Assembly (NCBI GenBank): GCA_016215315.1
Contig: JACRKG010000019.1
Coordinates: 1 to 64,000 of the forward strand
Reading direction: 5' to 3'
Length of the DNA stretch: 64,000 bases
Origin: Candidatus Woesearchaeota archaeon
GTDB taxonomy: Archaea > Nanobdellota > Nanobdellia > Woesearchaeales > ARS49
Under the pieces are notes generated by a model, which was given only the letters and a program-made list of their open reading frames with translations, was not told the origin of the DNA and searched no databases. The translations under genes and the position numbers were made by a program. This document shows, piece after piece, positions 28,557 through 39,152 of the stretch (positions are counted from its first letter, which is position 1; every line of letters starts with the position of its first letter).

Positions 28557-29045
28557 CTATCGTAGAATGATTATGTTAGTCATTCCTCTTCTTTTTCTAT
28601 CTATTATCTTTCTAGCTTCTAATTTATCAAGAATTCGGGTAATTTTTACTTTTGAATGGCCTGTTTCTTTAATCAAATCACTTTGGTACATCGAACCTTC
28701 GCTCTTACTTAATAACTCACAGATTTGTTTTTCTTCTTTATCAAGTTTTGAAAAATCCAATTTTTTAAATTCCTGAATTTCTTTTTTGAACTGTGAAACA
28801 ACTAAAAATATTCCGCTACCAAGAATTAAAAAAGCAAGACCAAAAGAAAAAACTAATATCCAAGAAGTATTACTTGTGTGCGCTGGGCACTGCTCCATTT
28901 TCAATTCAGGAATCTTATGAACATTTTCGCAAAGAAATGAATCTCTTTTATCTATATCATTTTTGATAAGTACCAGCATTGTAATTAACATTAATGAAAC
29001 TCCAATAAGAATGAATCCTATGTTTTTCTGATTGAAAACTACCAT
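28557..29045 (-). CDS. Membrane-anchored winged-helix regulator 3 (Cys-pair ectodomain loop)
   Basis: TM-FLCENVHKIPELKMEQCPAH-TM; C-terminal SEGSMYQSDLIKETGHSKVKITRILDKLEARKIIDRKRRG. Confidence 0.8.
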   Translation of the reverse strand: MVVFNQKNIGFILIGVSLMLITMLVLIKNDIDKRDSFLCENVHKIPELKMEQCPAHTSNTSWILVFSFGLAFLILGSGIFLVVSQFKKEIQEFKKLDFSKLDKEEKQICELLSKSEGSMYQSDLIKETGHSKVKITRILDKLEARKIIDRKRRGMTNIIILR

Positions 29046-29090
29046 ATCAAGAATAGTAATATGTTGTTATTTATAAATCTTTCGTAAAAA

Positions 29091-29108
29091 TACCACTAAA
29101 TAGTGGTA
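29091..29108. promoter_or_regulatory. 18-bp inverted repeat TACCACTA-AA-TAGTGGTA
   Basis: Perfect dyad between 29045(-) regulator and 29195(+) gene. Confidence 0.65.
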
Positions 29109-29194
29109 AAGTGTTCAAAATCAAGAGCCGTTTCAACAGAAAGTATTATAAGTTCTTTAACATAATGACCAGTTAGGCTTAAAGAGGAACGAAA

Positions 29195-29494
29195 ATGAAA
29201 GGAGAATTTTTGTTGTTTGAATTGTTTCTTCTCGCATGCACGGTTTTTCTTAATTGGAAATATAGATTAAATGTTTTTACCAAGTACAAAAAACAGCTTA
29301 TTCTCACCACAATTATTGCCTTTTTTGTTCATGAAACAGTAGCGCTTTTAGGATTTGCCAGAACATGGTTTGCCCTAATTAACGAATCCACCGTAGGAAT
29401 ATCGTTTTTGCCATTAAATTTAGAAGATGTACTTATAGCCATTTTAGCGCCACTCTTCATAATTACTCTATGGGAGGTTTTCAATAAAAAATGA
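29195..29494 (+). CDS. Lycopene cyclase-like subunit (CrtYc-type)
   Basis: 3 TM; LPLNLEDVLIAILAPLFIITLWE; paired with the next ORF. Confidence 0.55.
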   Translation: MKGEFLLFELFLLACTVFLNWKYRLNVFTKYKKQLILTTIIAFFVHETVALLGFARTWFALINESTVGISFLPLNLEDVLIAILAPLFIITLWEVFNKK

Positions 29495-29805
29495 TGGAAT
29501 ACCTCTATTTTATCGTCATTGCCTTAATTATTTTGTTATGGCTGGACCACACATTAAAAACAAAAGTGTATTCAAAATGTTTACATGCATTTTGTTCTAA
29601 AAAAATCTATTTTTGGATCGTGATCTTAATCCTATTTTTTATATTTGAAAACATCGCAATAAATCGTTGGCTACTCGTATATCCCAATAAAATTGCAGGA
29701 ATATATCTGGGTTTTAAAGTTCCAATAGAAGAATTACTATTTGTTATATCTTGGATTTTTCTGGTGCTTGTTCCTTGGGAATATTTTAAAAAATTTTTAA
29801 GATAA
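29491..29805 (+). CDS. Lycopene cyclase-like subunit (CrtYd-type)
   Basis: 3 TM; YLGFKVPIEELLFVISWIFLVLVPWE resembles lycopene cyclase domain PxEE motif. Confidence 0.6.
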   Translation: MMEYLYFIVIALIILLWLDHTLKTKVYSKCLHAFCSKKIYFWIVILILFFIFENIAINRWLLVYPNKIAGIYLGFKVPIEELLFVISWIFLVLVPWEYFKKFLR

Positions 29806-29960
29806 TTTAGCGTTTTCTTTATACAAACCAATCAAGAGTTGTTTTCGGGTTATAAACGATGGTGAACGTAAATTTCGCATTTATGGGCGTTTTTGAACTA
29901 TTGTTTTAGGGCAAAGGTATTTATAAAAGCCTTGATTTCCTTTGTTGAGGTGATTACAAA

Positions 29961-30164
29961 ATGAAAACAAACTTAAAAGTTCACGGAATGCATTGTTCAA
30001 GCTGCGAAGTGTTAGTTAAAGAAGCACTCACAGAACTAAATGGAGTTTCAAATGTCAAAGTTAGCGCAGCAAAAGGAGAAGTGGTTGTTGATTTTGATGA
30101 AAAAAAAACTAGTCTTGACGAAGTTAAGAACGCAATAAAGAAAGAAGGCTACAAGGTGATTTGA
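29961..30164 (+). CDS. HMA-domain copper chaperone (CopZ-like)
   Basis: KVHGMHCSSCEVLV. Confidence 0.93.
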   Translation: MKTNLKVHGMHCSSCEVLVKEALTELNGVSNVKVSAAKGEVVVDFDEKKTSLDEVKNAIKKEGYKVI

Positions 30165-30832
30165 TGGAAGAAAAAGAAAAATTCGAATCAAAAATTATTG
30201 AAGTAATGGCGATTACGATAGTCGTGATAACAATTTTATTTGTTCTTTCTTACCAATTTTTCTTTTCTGGAATTTATAATTTCACAGCAAAATATGGTTG
30301 GTATTCACTTTACACAATAATTTTGGTGGTTGCGAATGCAACAACAATATATCATTTGAAAGCATACAGAAATGCAGTAACTTGTATGGCTGGAATGATG
30401 ATGGGGATGACTATTGGAATGATTGCAGGACTTAGTTTTGGCTACATTGTCGGGGCAACTAATGGAATGTTTACCGGATCAGTTTATGGAATGGTTGTTG
30501 GAATGATTACTGGAGCTTGGTGTGGAAAATGTTGCGGAATAATGGGTTTAATGGAAGGAGTCATGGCAGGATTAATGGGTGGAACAATGGGACCAATGCT
30601 TTCAGTAATGATGCTAAATGACCGAATACTTTTATTTACGCCAATATTTGTTTTATCTTGCATTTTAATACTAGTGGGACTTGGCTACATGGTTTACAAA
30701 GAACACTCATTGAGCGAAGAAAAAGTAATTAAGCCGTATCCATTAAGTGTTTTTGTAATAACTTGCATTTTAGCAGTATTAATTACTTTATTAATAATGA
30801 TTTATGGACCAAAAGCAAGTATATTTATATGA
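30161..30832 (+). CDS. Met/Gly-rich polytopic membrane protein
   Basis: [16 protein letters not shown]...[29 protein letters not shown]; operon between copZ-like and copA-like genes. Confidence 0.75.
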   Translation: MMEEKEKFESKIIEVMAITIVVITILFVLSYQFFFSGIYNFTAKYGWYSLYTIILVVANATTIYHLKAYRNAVTCMAGMMMGMTIGMIAGLSFGYIVGATNGMFTGSVYGMVVGMITGAWCGKCCGIMGLMEGVMAGLMGGTMGPMLSVMMLNDRILLFTPIFVLSCILILVGLGYMVYKEHSLSEEKVIKPYPLSVFVITCILAVLITLLIMIYGPKASIFI

Positions 30833-33006
30833 AAAAAACAACACTACACGTAACTGGAATGCATTGTGCTAGCTGCGCAACACTAATAAGCAGAGCACTA
30901 CAAAAAGTTGAAGGGGTTAATAATGCAAATGTTAATTATTCTACAGAAAAAGCAGTGATTGATCATGATGAGAAAATAACTGTTGGTCAATTATGTGAAG
31001 CAATAAAAAAAAGAGGCTATAATGCGTCTTTAGATACTGAAAAAAATAGAGATAGAGAAAAGATCAAGCAAGAAAAAGAATTAAAAAAACAAAAAATATT
31101 CTTAACTTTAGGAATTCTATTCAGCATTCCAGCACTAATCTTTGGAATGTTATTTATGGATTATTCTTATAGAAATATTGTCTTAATACTTTTATCCACA
31201 CCAGTGCAATTTTTTGTTGGCTGGCAATTTTACAAAGGAGCTTGGGTTTCGCTAAAAAATTTTAGTGCAAACATGGACACATTGATTGCTTTAGGTACTA
31301 GTGCAGCATACTTTTTCAGCATTTATGCAGTATTTATTGCTTCACTGGAAGAGCAATATTTTGAAGTTTCAGCAACACTAATAACACTAGTTATTTTAGG
31401 AAAATTTTTGGAAACTAGAGCTAAAGGAAAAACTAGCGAAGCAATAAAAAAATTAATGGGACTTTCTCCAAAACAAGCATCAGTTATTAGGAACAAAAAA
31501 GAAATTTTGATTTCATTAGAAGAGGTAGTGCAAGGTGACTTAGTAAGAGTAAGGCCTGGAGAAAAAGTTCCAGTTGATGGAATTATTGTTGAAGGTTATT
31601 CCAGTGTTGATGAAAGCATGATTACCGGAGAAAGCATTCCTGTTGAGAAAAAGATTGATGATAAAATTATTGGAGGAACTCTCAACAAGCATGGAAGTTT
31701 TATTTTCAAAGCAACCAAGATAGGTTCAGAAACAGTACTTTCACAAATAATCAAGTTAGTTGAAGATGCTCAAGGAAGCAAAGCACCAATACAAAGATTT
31801 GCAGATAGTGTTTCGGCATGGTTTGTACCAACAGTAGTGTTAATTGCAGCAATTACTTTCAGCATTTGGTACTTTTTATTAGGACAAAGCGTTTCTTTTT
31901 CATTAATTACTGCTGTGGCAGTATTAGTAATAGCTTGCCCTTGCGCTTTAGGACTAGCAACTCCCACTGCAATAATGGTTGGTACTGGTAAAGGAGCACA
32001 AAATGGAATACTGATTAAAGGCGGAGAAGCTTTAGAAACAACGCACAAAATAAAACACATCATCTTTGATAAAACGGGAACAATAACTTTAGGAAAACCT
32101 AAAGTAACAGATATTGTTGCCCTAGGAAAAAAATCAGAAAATGAATTTTTATTAATTGCAGCAAGTCTTGAAAAATCATCAGAACATCCACTAGCAGAAG
32201 CAATAGTTAAGCATGCTGAAGAAAAAAAATTAAAATTAGTTAAAACAGATTCTTTCAAAGCACTTGTTGGCAGGGGAATCACTGGAGAAATTAACAAGAC
32301 AAAATATTTCTTAGGAAATCCTTTATTATGCAAAGAAAATAAGATCACTATTAGCGATTTCGAGGACGAAATCGCTGATTTAGAAAATGAAGGAAAAACT
32401 GTTATGATTTTAACTAACGAAAAAGAAGCTTTAGGAATTATTGCTGTTGCAGACGTAATAAAAGAAGAAGCAGAAGTTGCAGTTAAGAAACTAAAAAGAT
32501 TAGGAATTACTCCTTACTTAATAACTGGAGACAATGAAAGAACTGCTAAAGCAATTGCTAAAAAAGCAGGGATAATTAATGTTTTTGCAAACGTTCTTCC
32601 AAACCAAAAAGCAGAACACGTTAAAAATTTACAAAAAAAAGGAAAAGTTGCAATGGTTGGCGATGGGATTAATGATGCTCCCGCACTAGCACAAGCAGAT
32701 GTTGGTATTGCAATGAGTTCAGGAACAGACGTAGCAATGGAATCTGGAAGTATTGTATTAATGAAAAACTCAATTCATGATGTTGTTAAAGCAATTATTT
32801 TAAGCAAGCAAACAATGAGCAAAATAAAACAAAATATGTTTTGGGCTTTAATATATAACATTTTAGGAATACCAATTGCAGCAGGACTACTCTATCCTTT
32901 TACTGGATGGATGCTGAGCCCAGTTATTGCTGGCGGAGCTATGGCATTGAGCTCAGTTAGTGTTGTGTCAAATTCGTTATTGCTAAAAGCAAAAAAATTG
33001 AGGTGA
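30829..33006 (+). CDS. copA: P1B-type copper ATPase with one HMA domain
   Basis: [28 protein letters not shown] motif; start overlaps upstream stop (ATGA). Confidence 0.94.
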   Translation: MKKTTLHVTGMHCASCATLISRALQKVEGVNNANVNYSTEKAVIDHDEKITVGQLCEAIKKRGYNASLDTEKNRDREKIKQEKELKKQKIFLTLGILFSIPALIFGMLFMDYSYRNIVLILLSTPVQFFVGWQFYKGAWVSLKNFSANMDTLIALGTSAAYFFSIYAVFIASLEEQYFEVSATLITLVILGKFLETRAKGKTSEAIKKLMGLSPKQASVIRNKKEILISLEEVVQGDLVRVRPGEKVPVDGIIVEGYSSVDESMITGESIPVEKKIDDKIIGGTLNKHGSFIFKATKIGSETVLSQIIKLVEDAQGSKAPIQRFADSVSAWFVPTVVLIAAITFSIWYFLLGQSVSFSLITAVAVLVIACPCALGLATPTAIMVGTGKGAQNGILIKGGEALETTHKIKHIIFDKTGTITLGKPKVTDIVALGKKSENEFLLIAASLEKSSEHPLAEAIVKHAEEKKLKLVKTDSFKALVGRGITGEINKTKYFLGNPLLCKENKITISDFEDEIADLENEGKTVMILTNEKEALGIIAVADVIKEEAEVAVKKLKRLGITPYLITGDNERTAKAIAKKAGIINVFANVLPNQKAEHVKNLQKKGKVAMVGDGINDAPALAQADVGIAMSSGTDVAMESGSIVLMKNSIHDVVKAIILSKQTMSKIKQNMFWALIYNILGIPIAAGLLYPFTGWMLSPVIAGGAMALSSVSVVSNSLLLKAKKLR

Positions 33007-33413
33007 AAAAAATGAGCGATGAAATACCACTAAAAAAAGCATTGTTTTATTTTGTATTAATACTTTTATTTGTTGGAAGTTTGTTTTATTTTAAAGCACA
33101 ACAAAACACAACAACAGGTAATGGAACAAATGATGCTGTGTTTAACGGCGATGTACAAACGATAGATTTATCTTTTAAGAATTATAATTATTACCCTAAC
33201 ACTATCAGAGTAAAGTATAATGTTCCGGTTAGAATTATTGCAGACACGAATACGATTAGAGGATGTATGACTAACATTAACATTCCTGATTTTGGAATTA
33301 GCAAAACAGTAAGAAAAGGAGATAATATCATAGAATTTGTTCCTAATAAGAAAGGAACTTTTGGGTTTGCATGCCCTATGAGAATGGGCACAGGAAAAAT
33401 AATTGTAGAATAG
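33003..33413 (+). CDS. Membrane-anchored cupredoxin-like protein
   Basis: N-terminal [23 protein letters not shown]. Confidence 0.75.
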   Translation: MKKMSDEIPLKKALFYFVLILLFVGSLFYFKAQQNTTTGNGTNDAVFNGDVQTIDLSFKNYNYYPNTIRVKYNVPVRIIADTNTIRGCMTNINIPDFGISKTVRKGDNIIEFVPNKKGTFGFACPMRMGTGKIIVE

Positions 33414-33423
33414 AGGTAACAAA

Positions 33424-33567
33424 ATGGTATGGAATGAAGTGTGTGGACAAATGATGGGCGGATTTGGATTTGGCGGAGTTTTATCAACACTCTTGCTTTT
33501 GGGCCTAGTAATAGTTGTTTACTTATGGGCTTGGAAGTTATGGAATGAAGTTAATAAGAAAAGGTAA
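33424..33567 (+). CDS. 47-aa single-TM peptide (not in ORF track)
   Basis: Own translation: MVWNEVCGQMMGGFGFGGVLSTLLLLGLVIVVYLWAWKLWNEVNKKR*; preceded by GAGGT. Confidence 0.65.
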   Translation: MVWNEVCGQMMGGFGFGGVLSTLLLLGLVIVVYLWAWKLWNEVNKKR

Positions 33568-33571
33568 AAAA

Positions 33572-34192
33572 ATGTGTGATAAACCCAAATATTATGATTT
33601 TTTTCTTGGAGGAGTAATAAGACGTTTAGGAGAAGAAGTTGCAGATGTTAGTAAGTTTGAGAAAGCAAGTTCTTTGTTAGATGTAGCTTGTGGCACTGGT
33701 GAGCAGGCTCTATTTTATGCAAAGAACAAAATTAGTGTTACTGGTTTAGATTTGTGTACTGAAAGACTTGAGTGGGCAATTAAAAAGGCAAAAGACAGTC
33801 AATGTCAGAATGCAAAATTTGTTAGCGGGGATGCTGCAACTATGCCTTTTGCTGATAAAGAGTTTGATTATTCCTCGATTTGTTTAGGACTTCATGCCAT
33901 GTCTCCTTTGCTCAGAGACAGAGTTCTCAAAGAGATGAAAAGAGTCACTAAAAAGAACATTATAATTGTAGATTATGTACTTCCAGGAGAAAATGTTTCT
34001 ATTCCTTGGTACACTAGACTTGTTACTTGGGCAATAGAAAGATTTGCCACAGATAAAGACCATTATACAAATTATGTTGATTTCATGAAAGAAGAAGGAC
34101 TTCCTCCTTTGACAAGAAGACATAATCTTACAGTAGAAAAAGAAAGAGTCATTTATAGTATTTCGATTCTTAAGCTTTCAATTCAGGATTAA
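33572..34192 (+). CDS. SAM-dependent methyltransferase (Methyltransf_11)
   Basis: LLDVACGTGEQAL; VTGLDLCTERLEWA. Confidence 0.87.
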   Translation: MCDKPKYYDFFLGGVIRRLGEEVADVSKFEKASSLLDVACGTGEQALFYAKNKISVTGLDLCTERLEWAIKKAKDSQCQNAKFVSGDAATMPFADKEFDYSSICLGLHAMSPLLRDRVLKEMKRVTKKNIIIVDYVLPGENVSIPWYTRLVTWAIERFATDKDHYTNYVDFMKEEGLPPLTRRHNLTVEKERVIYSISILKLSIQD

Positions 34193-34223
34193 TCCGCACG
34201 AATTATTAAGAAAAGATTTAATA

Positions 34224-34673
34224 ATGTGGGAATTATTTGGTAATTTGATGATGACTTACATTATTCCGTTGCCTGAAGATGTGCAATTTGTTATTTTAAA
34301 TCCTGAAGGAAGATTTACTCACGAAAATTTTATAGAATCAAAGTATGCTATTGATTTTGGTGTTCCCATAGGAACGCCAGTAATTGCATCACGAGGCGGA
34401 AAAGTAGGCATGGTAAAAGATGATTCGCAAGAATGGGGTTTAGATGCAACATTTGAAGACACCAATTTAGTTGTGATAGATCACCCAGATGGTACTTCTG
34501 CCGAATATCTTCACTTAGGTTATAAACAAGTATCTGTTAGAAAAAATCAGAATGTTGAACAAGGAGAAATTTTGGGTCTCACAGGAAATTCTGGAGTTAT
34601 GGACATCCCACATTTGCATTTTAATGTATTTTTAACAAAGAAAACTAAAAGCATTCCGGTAGAATTTGGTTAA
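34224..34673 (+). CDS. M23/LytM-like peptidase domain protein
   Basis: AIDFGVPIGTPVIASRGGKV...HLGYKQ...IPHLHFNVF. Confidence 0.85.
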   Translation: MWELFGNLMMTYIIPLPEDVQFVILNPEGRFTHENFIESKYAIDFGVPIGTPVIASRGGKVGMVKDDSQEWGLDATFEDTNLVVIDHPDGTSAEYLHLGYKQVSVRKNQNVEQGEILGLTGNSGVMDIPHLHFNVFLTKKTKSIPVEFG

Positions 34674-34681
34674 TATTTGTT

Positions 34682-35890
34682 CTAAGCAAAAACAAAAACT
34701 TTATCTTTCGGCATAATTTTATTAATATTGCCTTTAATTAGTAATCCTGCAAGATCTCCTTTGTTTACTTGAGAAACAGATAAACCTTCTTTAATTTGCA
34801 AGCTAGTTATTTTTTGTTCATGAACACCCACTTTGTTTCCTATTATTAGTATATCATCATTTATTTTTAGGTTTCCTGTTTCTATTTTTACATCAACAGA
34901 ATTTGCTTTTTCATAAACTTTAGTAATCTGACCTATGTATTTTTTGTTTTTTGTTGCTCTAGAACCTTCAACTTGAGCCCATTCGTTCATTGGTTTTCCA
35001 GCATAGAATCCCGTGCTTAAATCTCTGTTGTAAACGGTTTTTGCTTTTTCAATCAATTTTTGTTTTGCAGAATCGTCAAGTTTTCCTTCAAAGAACAAAT
35101 CTATTGCTTCTTTGTAGCATTCAACAATTGTTTTAACATATTCTGGACTTTTATTTCTGCCCTCAATTTTTAATACATCAACAGTTCCTATTAGTTTGTC
35201 AATTATCGGTAAAGTGCATAAGTCTTTTGGCGAAAGAACATAATTAGGACCTATCAATAATTCTTTTTCTGGTTCTTCTACATCAACTATTTTGTATTGT
35301 CGTCTGCAAGGCTGCAAGCATTCCCCTCTATTGGCCGAACAATTAAACAAAAATTGGGACATAAAACATCTTCCTGAAACTGATATGCACATTGCTCCAT
35401 GAATAAAACATTCGATTTCTAACTTCGTTTTATTTTTTATTTCTTTAATTTGTTCAAGAGTGCATTCTCTTGCAAGAACAATCCTAGTTACTCCAAATTT
35501 TTTATGATAACATTTTAGTGCTTCACTATTAGATACCGACGCTTGAGTGGATAAATGAATTTCTAAACCTAATTCTTTTGCTTTCTGAATTACTGCTAAA
35601 TCCCAGGCAATAATTGCATCAACACCTGCCTTTTTTGCCTCATTTAATAGCTTATCAAGAATTCCCAGTTCATTTTCGTAAATGATTGTATTGACAGTTA
35701 AGTATGCTCTGACATTATGCGTATGGCAAATCTTAACAACTTCAGGCAATTGGTTTATTTCAAAATTTTTGGCGTTAGCTCTCATGTTAAGAATTTTAGT
35801 ACCAAAATAAACAGAATTACATCCAGCATTAATTGCTGCATTAAGCATTGCAAAATCTCCTACCGGCGCTAAAATTTCAGGACGCTTCAT
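34682..35890 (-). CDS. Peptidase U32 family protein
   Basis: PEILAPVGDFAMLNAAINAGCNSVYFG...ECFIHGAMCISVSGRCFMS. Confidence 0.92.
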   Translation of the reverse strand: MKRPEILAPVGDFAMLNAAINAGCNSVYFGTKILNMRANAKNFEINQLPEVVKICHTHNVRAYLTVNTIIYENELGILDKLLNEAKKAGVDAIIAWDLAVIQKAKELGLEIHLSTQASVSNSEALKCYHKKFGVTRIVLARECTLEQIKEIKNKTKLEIECFIHGAMCISVSGRCFMSQFLFNCSANRGECLQPCRRQYKIVDVEEPEKELLIGPNYVLSPKDLCTLPIIDKLIGTVDVLKIEGRNKSPEYVKTIVECYKEAIDLFFEGKLDDSAKQKLIEKAKTVYNRDLSTGFYAGKPMNEWAQVEGSRATKNKKYIGQITKVYEKANSVDVKIETGNLKINDDILIIGNKVGVHEQKITSLQIKEGLSVSQVNKGDLAGLLIKGNINKIMPKDKVFVFA

Positions 35891-35984
35891 ATTAACCAGA
35901 ATAAAGAATTCATTTATAACTGTTAAGAAAAGCTTATAAAATCACAAATAACTGAGCAAAGTCTCCGAAAGATTTAAATACCAT

Positions 35985-36022
35985 ATATGATTTACAATTC
36001 ATATGATATGCAACTCATATGA
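35985..36022. promoter_or_regulatory. Tandem ArsR-type operator: ATATGA-N8-TCATAT x2 in register, third half-site
   Basis: ATATGA at 35985, 36001, 36017 (16-bp period); TCATAT at 35999 and 36015; overlaps start codon; TATA-like GATTTAAATA at 35971-35980. Confidence 0.8.
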
Positions 36023-36326
36023 TATTTTTTTCAAAACTTTGGCAGATCCTTCTAAATTAGAAATTCTTAATTTATTAACCAAGCAATCTTTAAGTGTTAC
36101 TCAATTATGTAAAAAATTAAACTTTGAGCAAAGTAGAGTAAGTCATAACTTAAGAATTTTAACTGAACGAGGATTTGTAGAGGTAACCAAGAAGGGAAAA
36201 CAAAGAATTTACTCCGTAGAACAAAAAACAGTTCTGCCTTTACTGGGTTTAATTGACGTTCACGTAGAAAAGTATTATAAACACTATTGTAAATGTAAAG
36301 GCATACCTTGGAGGAAAAGAACATGA
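36003..36326 (+). CDS. ArsR/SmtB-family metalloregulator
   Basis: [48 protein letters not shown]-terminal HYCKCKG. Confidence 0.92.
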   Translation: MICNSYDIFFKTLADPSKLEILNLLTKQSLSVTQLCKKLNFEQSRVSHNLRILTERGFVEVTKKGKQRIYSVEQKTVLPLLGLIDVHVEKYYKHYCKCKGIPWRKRT

Positions 36327-38872
36327 TTAATAAAGATCCCGTCTGTGGAATGCAAGTAGAAAATGAGAATTTCTTTTTAGTTAAAGATAACAAAAAATAT
36401 TATTTCTGCAGTGAAGATTGTTTAGATAAATTTGAAGAAAAAGGCAAAGAAGAAACTTGCACTTTGAGTATTGGTGGAATGCATTGCCAGAGTTGTGCAA
36501 CAAATATAGAAAAACAATTAGGTAAACTTCAAGGAGTCAAAAAAGCTAATGTTAATTATGCCAGTCAAAAAGCAACAATTATTTATGATTCAGAAAATAC
36601 AGATACAAAACTTTTTGAGCCAGTAATTAAAAAATTGGGTTATGAAGTTTTTAGCGAAGGAAAAGATGAAGTTATTCTTGAATTAAAAGGTGTTGAAAGT
36701 CAGCATTGCGCGGGAATAATTGAAAGAACACTTAAGAGTTTGGGTGTTGGCGAAGTAATTGTTAATTTGACAACCAACAAAGCAAAAGTTAAGTACGACT
36801 CTTCCAAATTATCTGTTTCAAAAATCATTGATGCAATAAGAAAAGCAGGCTATGATGCAAAACAAACCGCAAGCACTGATTTGGAAAAAGAAGCTCGAGA
36901 AAAAGAAGTTAAGAGTTGGAGAAATAAGTTTTGGTTAGCTTTACTTTTTGGTCTTCCTTTGCTTTACTTATCGATGGGAATGGCATTTGGGTTGCCCGTG
37001 CCAGAATTATTAGAAGAATATATTATTTACTTGCAACTTGGTTTTTCTTCTTTAATAATGCTCATTAGTTTAAGTTTTTTTGTTGGGGGATTCAAAGCAA
37101 TCAAAAACTTAAGCCCTAACATGGAGAGTTTAATTGCAATCGGTACTGGCGCAGCTTATTTGTACAGTATTTTTGTTACAGTAATGATTTTTCGTGGCAT
37201 AGAAGGTTTTTCTATTGAAAACTTGTATTATGAAGTTGCAGGATTATTATTTGTATTTATTATTCTCGGTAAATATTTAGAGGCAGTAACAAAAGGCAAA
37301 ACAAGCGAAGCATTAAAAAAACTAATTGGATTACAAGCAAAAACAGCTTTAGTAGTTAGAAATGGCAAGGAATCAAAGATTCCTATTGAAGAAGTTGTAG
37401 TTGGAGATGTTATTATTGTTAAACCTGGAGAAAAAATTCCTGTTGACGGAATAGTTGTTGAAGGACATTCTAGTGTTGATGAAAGCATGATTACTGGAGA
37501 AAGCATTCCTGTAGAAAAAAGCGTTAATGATAAAGTTGTTGGCGCAACAATCAATCAGAAAGGAATGTTAAAATTTAAAACAACAAAGATTGGCAAAGAT
37601 ACTGTTTTATCACAAATAATTAAATTAGTGGAAGAAGCGCAAGGAAGTAAAGCGCCAATACAAGAATTGGCTGACAAGATTAGCGCTTATTTTGTTCCAG
37701 TTGTTGTATTAATTGCTCTGATTAGTTTCGGTGTTTGGTATAGTTTAGGTTACGGATTTTTATTTTCATTAACTTCATTTATTGCAGTGCTAATAATTGC
37801 TTGCCCTTGTGCTTTAGGCTTAGCAACACCAACAGCAATAATGATGGGTACTGGTTTAGGAGCACAAAATGGAATTTTAATTAAAAGTGCAGAAGCACTA
37901 CAAAAAACTCAAGAAATCAATACTGTTGTGTTGGATAAGACAGGAACTTTAACTAAAGGAAAACCAGAAGTAACAAATGTTGTATCTCTAGAAATAAAAG
38001 AAGATGATTTATTACGACTTGTTGGAATGGCTGAAAAAAACAGTGAACATCCATTAGCTGAAGCAATAATGAAACACGTGGGTAGCAAAAAAATCAAGTT
38101 GAACAAAGCAGATAAATTTGAATCAATAACAGGTAAAGGAGTTAAAGCAATGTGGGGTTTGAGAAGAATTCTTGTCGGAACAAGAAAATTAATGCAAGAA
38201 TACAAAATAGATTATTCAGAAAATGAAAGAGATATTGCCAGATTAGAAGAGCAAGGAAAAACAGTAATGCTTGTCTCATTTCAAAAAAATTTGGTTGGAC
38301 TAATTGCAGTTGCTGATCAATTAAAAGAAACTTCTAAAGATGCCGTCCTGGAACTTAAAAAGTTAGGAAAAGAAGTAATAATGTTAACAGGAGATAATGA
38401 ACGAGTTGGTAAGGCTATAGGAAAACAAGCAGGCATAGATAATGTAATTGCAGAAGTAATGCCTGAAGATAAAGCAGACAAAATTAAATCATTACAAGAG
38501 CAAGGAAGAAAAGTAGCAATGGTTGGCGATGGAATCAATGACGCTCCAGCGCTTGCTCAAGCAGACATCGGTATTGCAATTGGTTCAGGAACCGATATTG
38601 CAATGGAATCGGGAAGCATAGTTTTAATCAAAAGCGATTTAAGAGATGTAATAACGGCATTAGATTTAAGCAGGTTCACTATGCGAAAAATCAAACAAAA
38701 CTTATTCTGGGCATTTGCTTACAACGTTGTTGGAATTCCTGTAGCGGCAGGAGTACTTTATCCCTTAACAGGATGGTCATTAAGTCCTTTAATTGCTGGC
38801 GCAGCAATGGCATTCAGCAGTGTTAGTGTAGTATCAAATTCATTGCTAATGAAGAATTATAAAAAGAGGTGA
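36323..38872 (+). CDS. P1B-type copper ATPase with N-terminal YHS + two HMA-like domains
   Basis: DPVCGM...[19 protein letters not shown]; degenerate [26 protein letters not shown]. Confidence 0.93.
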   Translation: MINKDPVCGMQVENENFFLVKDNKKYYFCSEDCLDKFEEKGKEETCTLSIGGMHCQSCATNIEKQLGKLQGVKKANVNYASQKATIIYDSENTDTKLFEPVIKKLGYEVFSEGKDEVILELKGVESQHCAGIIERTLKSLGVGEVIVNLTTNKAKVKYDSSKLSVSKIIDAIRKAGYDAKQTASTDLEKEAREKEVKSWRNKFWLALLFGLPLLYLSMGMAFGLPVPELLEEYIIYLQLGFSSLIMLISLSFFVGGFKAIKNLSPNMESLIAIGTGAAYLYSIFVTVMIFRGIEGFSIENLYYEVAGLLFVFIILGKYLEAVTKGKTSEALKKLIGLQAKTALVVRNGKESKIPIEEVVVGDVIIVKPGEKIPVDGIVVEGHSSVDESMITGESIPVEKSVNDKVVGATINQKGMLKFKTTKIGKDTVLSQIIKLVEEAQGSKAPIQELADKISAYFVPVVVLIALISFGVWYSLGYGFLFSLTSFIAVLIIACPCALGLATPTAIMMGTGLGAQNGILIKSAEALQKTQEINTVVLDKTGTLTKGKPEVTNVVSLEIKEDDLLRLVGMAEKNSEHPLAEAIMKHVGSKKIKLNKADKFESITGKGVKAMWGLRRILVGTRKLMQEYKIDYSENERDIARLEEQGKTVMLVSFQKNLVGLIAVADQLKETSKDAVLELKKLGKEVIMLTGDNERVGKAIGKQAGIDNVIAEVMPEDKADKIKSLQEQGRKVAMVGDGINDAPALAQADIGIAIGSGTDIAMESGSIVLIKSDLRDVITALDLSRFTMRKIKQNLFWAFAYNVVGIPVAAGVLYPLTGWSLSPLIAGAAMAFSSVSVVSNSLLMKNYKKR

Positions 38873-38876
38873 AAAA

Positions 38877-39140
38877 ATGGGAAAACAAGAATTAAGCGTT
38901 AAAGGTTTAGCGCTAAGTTTCGGTATTTTTTTAGGAGTTTACATGCTATTAGCCGCATTAATGGCCATGTGGAATGTGAACACAATATGGTTCAACACTA
39001 AGCTGTTCGAAATATTAGCATTAGTTTATCCGGGAATCAGTGCAACATGGGGAGGGGCAATACTATCCCTTGTTTACGGAGTAGTCGATGGCGCTATTTG
39101 CGGAGCATTATTAGCTTGGTTGTACAATAAGTTTGCATAA
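38877..39140 (+). CDS. Small membrane protein (holin-like)
   Basis: 2-3 TM, SLVYGVVDGAICGALLAWLYN. Confidence 0.65.
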   Translation: MGKQELSVKGLALSFGIFLGVYMLLAALMAMWNVNTIWFNTKLFEILALVYPGISATWGGAILSLVYGVVDGAICGALLAWLYNKFA

Positions 39141-39152
39141 AGAGGTGGAAAA

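Noticed and set aside
30763-30828. N-terminal extension of the CopA ORF in the track
   Set aside because: Overlaps the upstream membrane protein; the conserved HMA start [16 protein letters not shown] begins at 30829 with ATGA coupling.
31770-32348. 192-aa antisense ORF opposite copA
   Set aside because: Lies entirely inside a clearly coding P-type ATPase on the other strand; composition is typical of mirror ORFs.
32353-32376. 10-bp hairpin AGCGATTTCG-AGGA-CGAAATCGCT inside copA
   Set aside because: In frame within a coding region ([12 protein letters not shown]); may be coincidental codon usage, no second copy seen.
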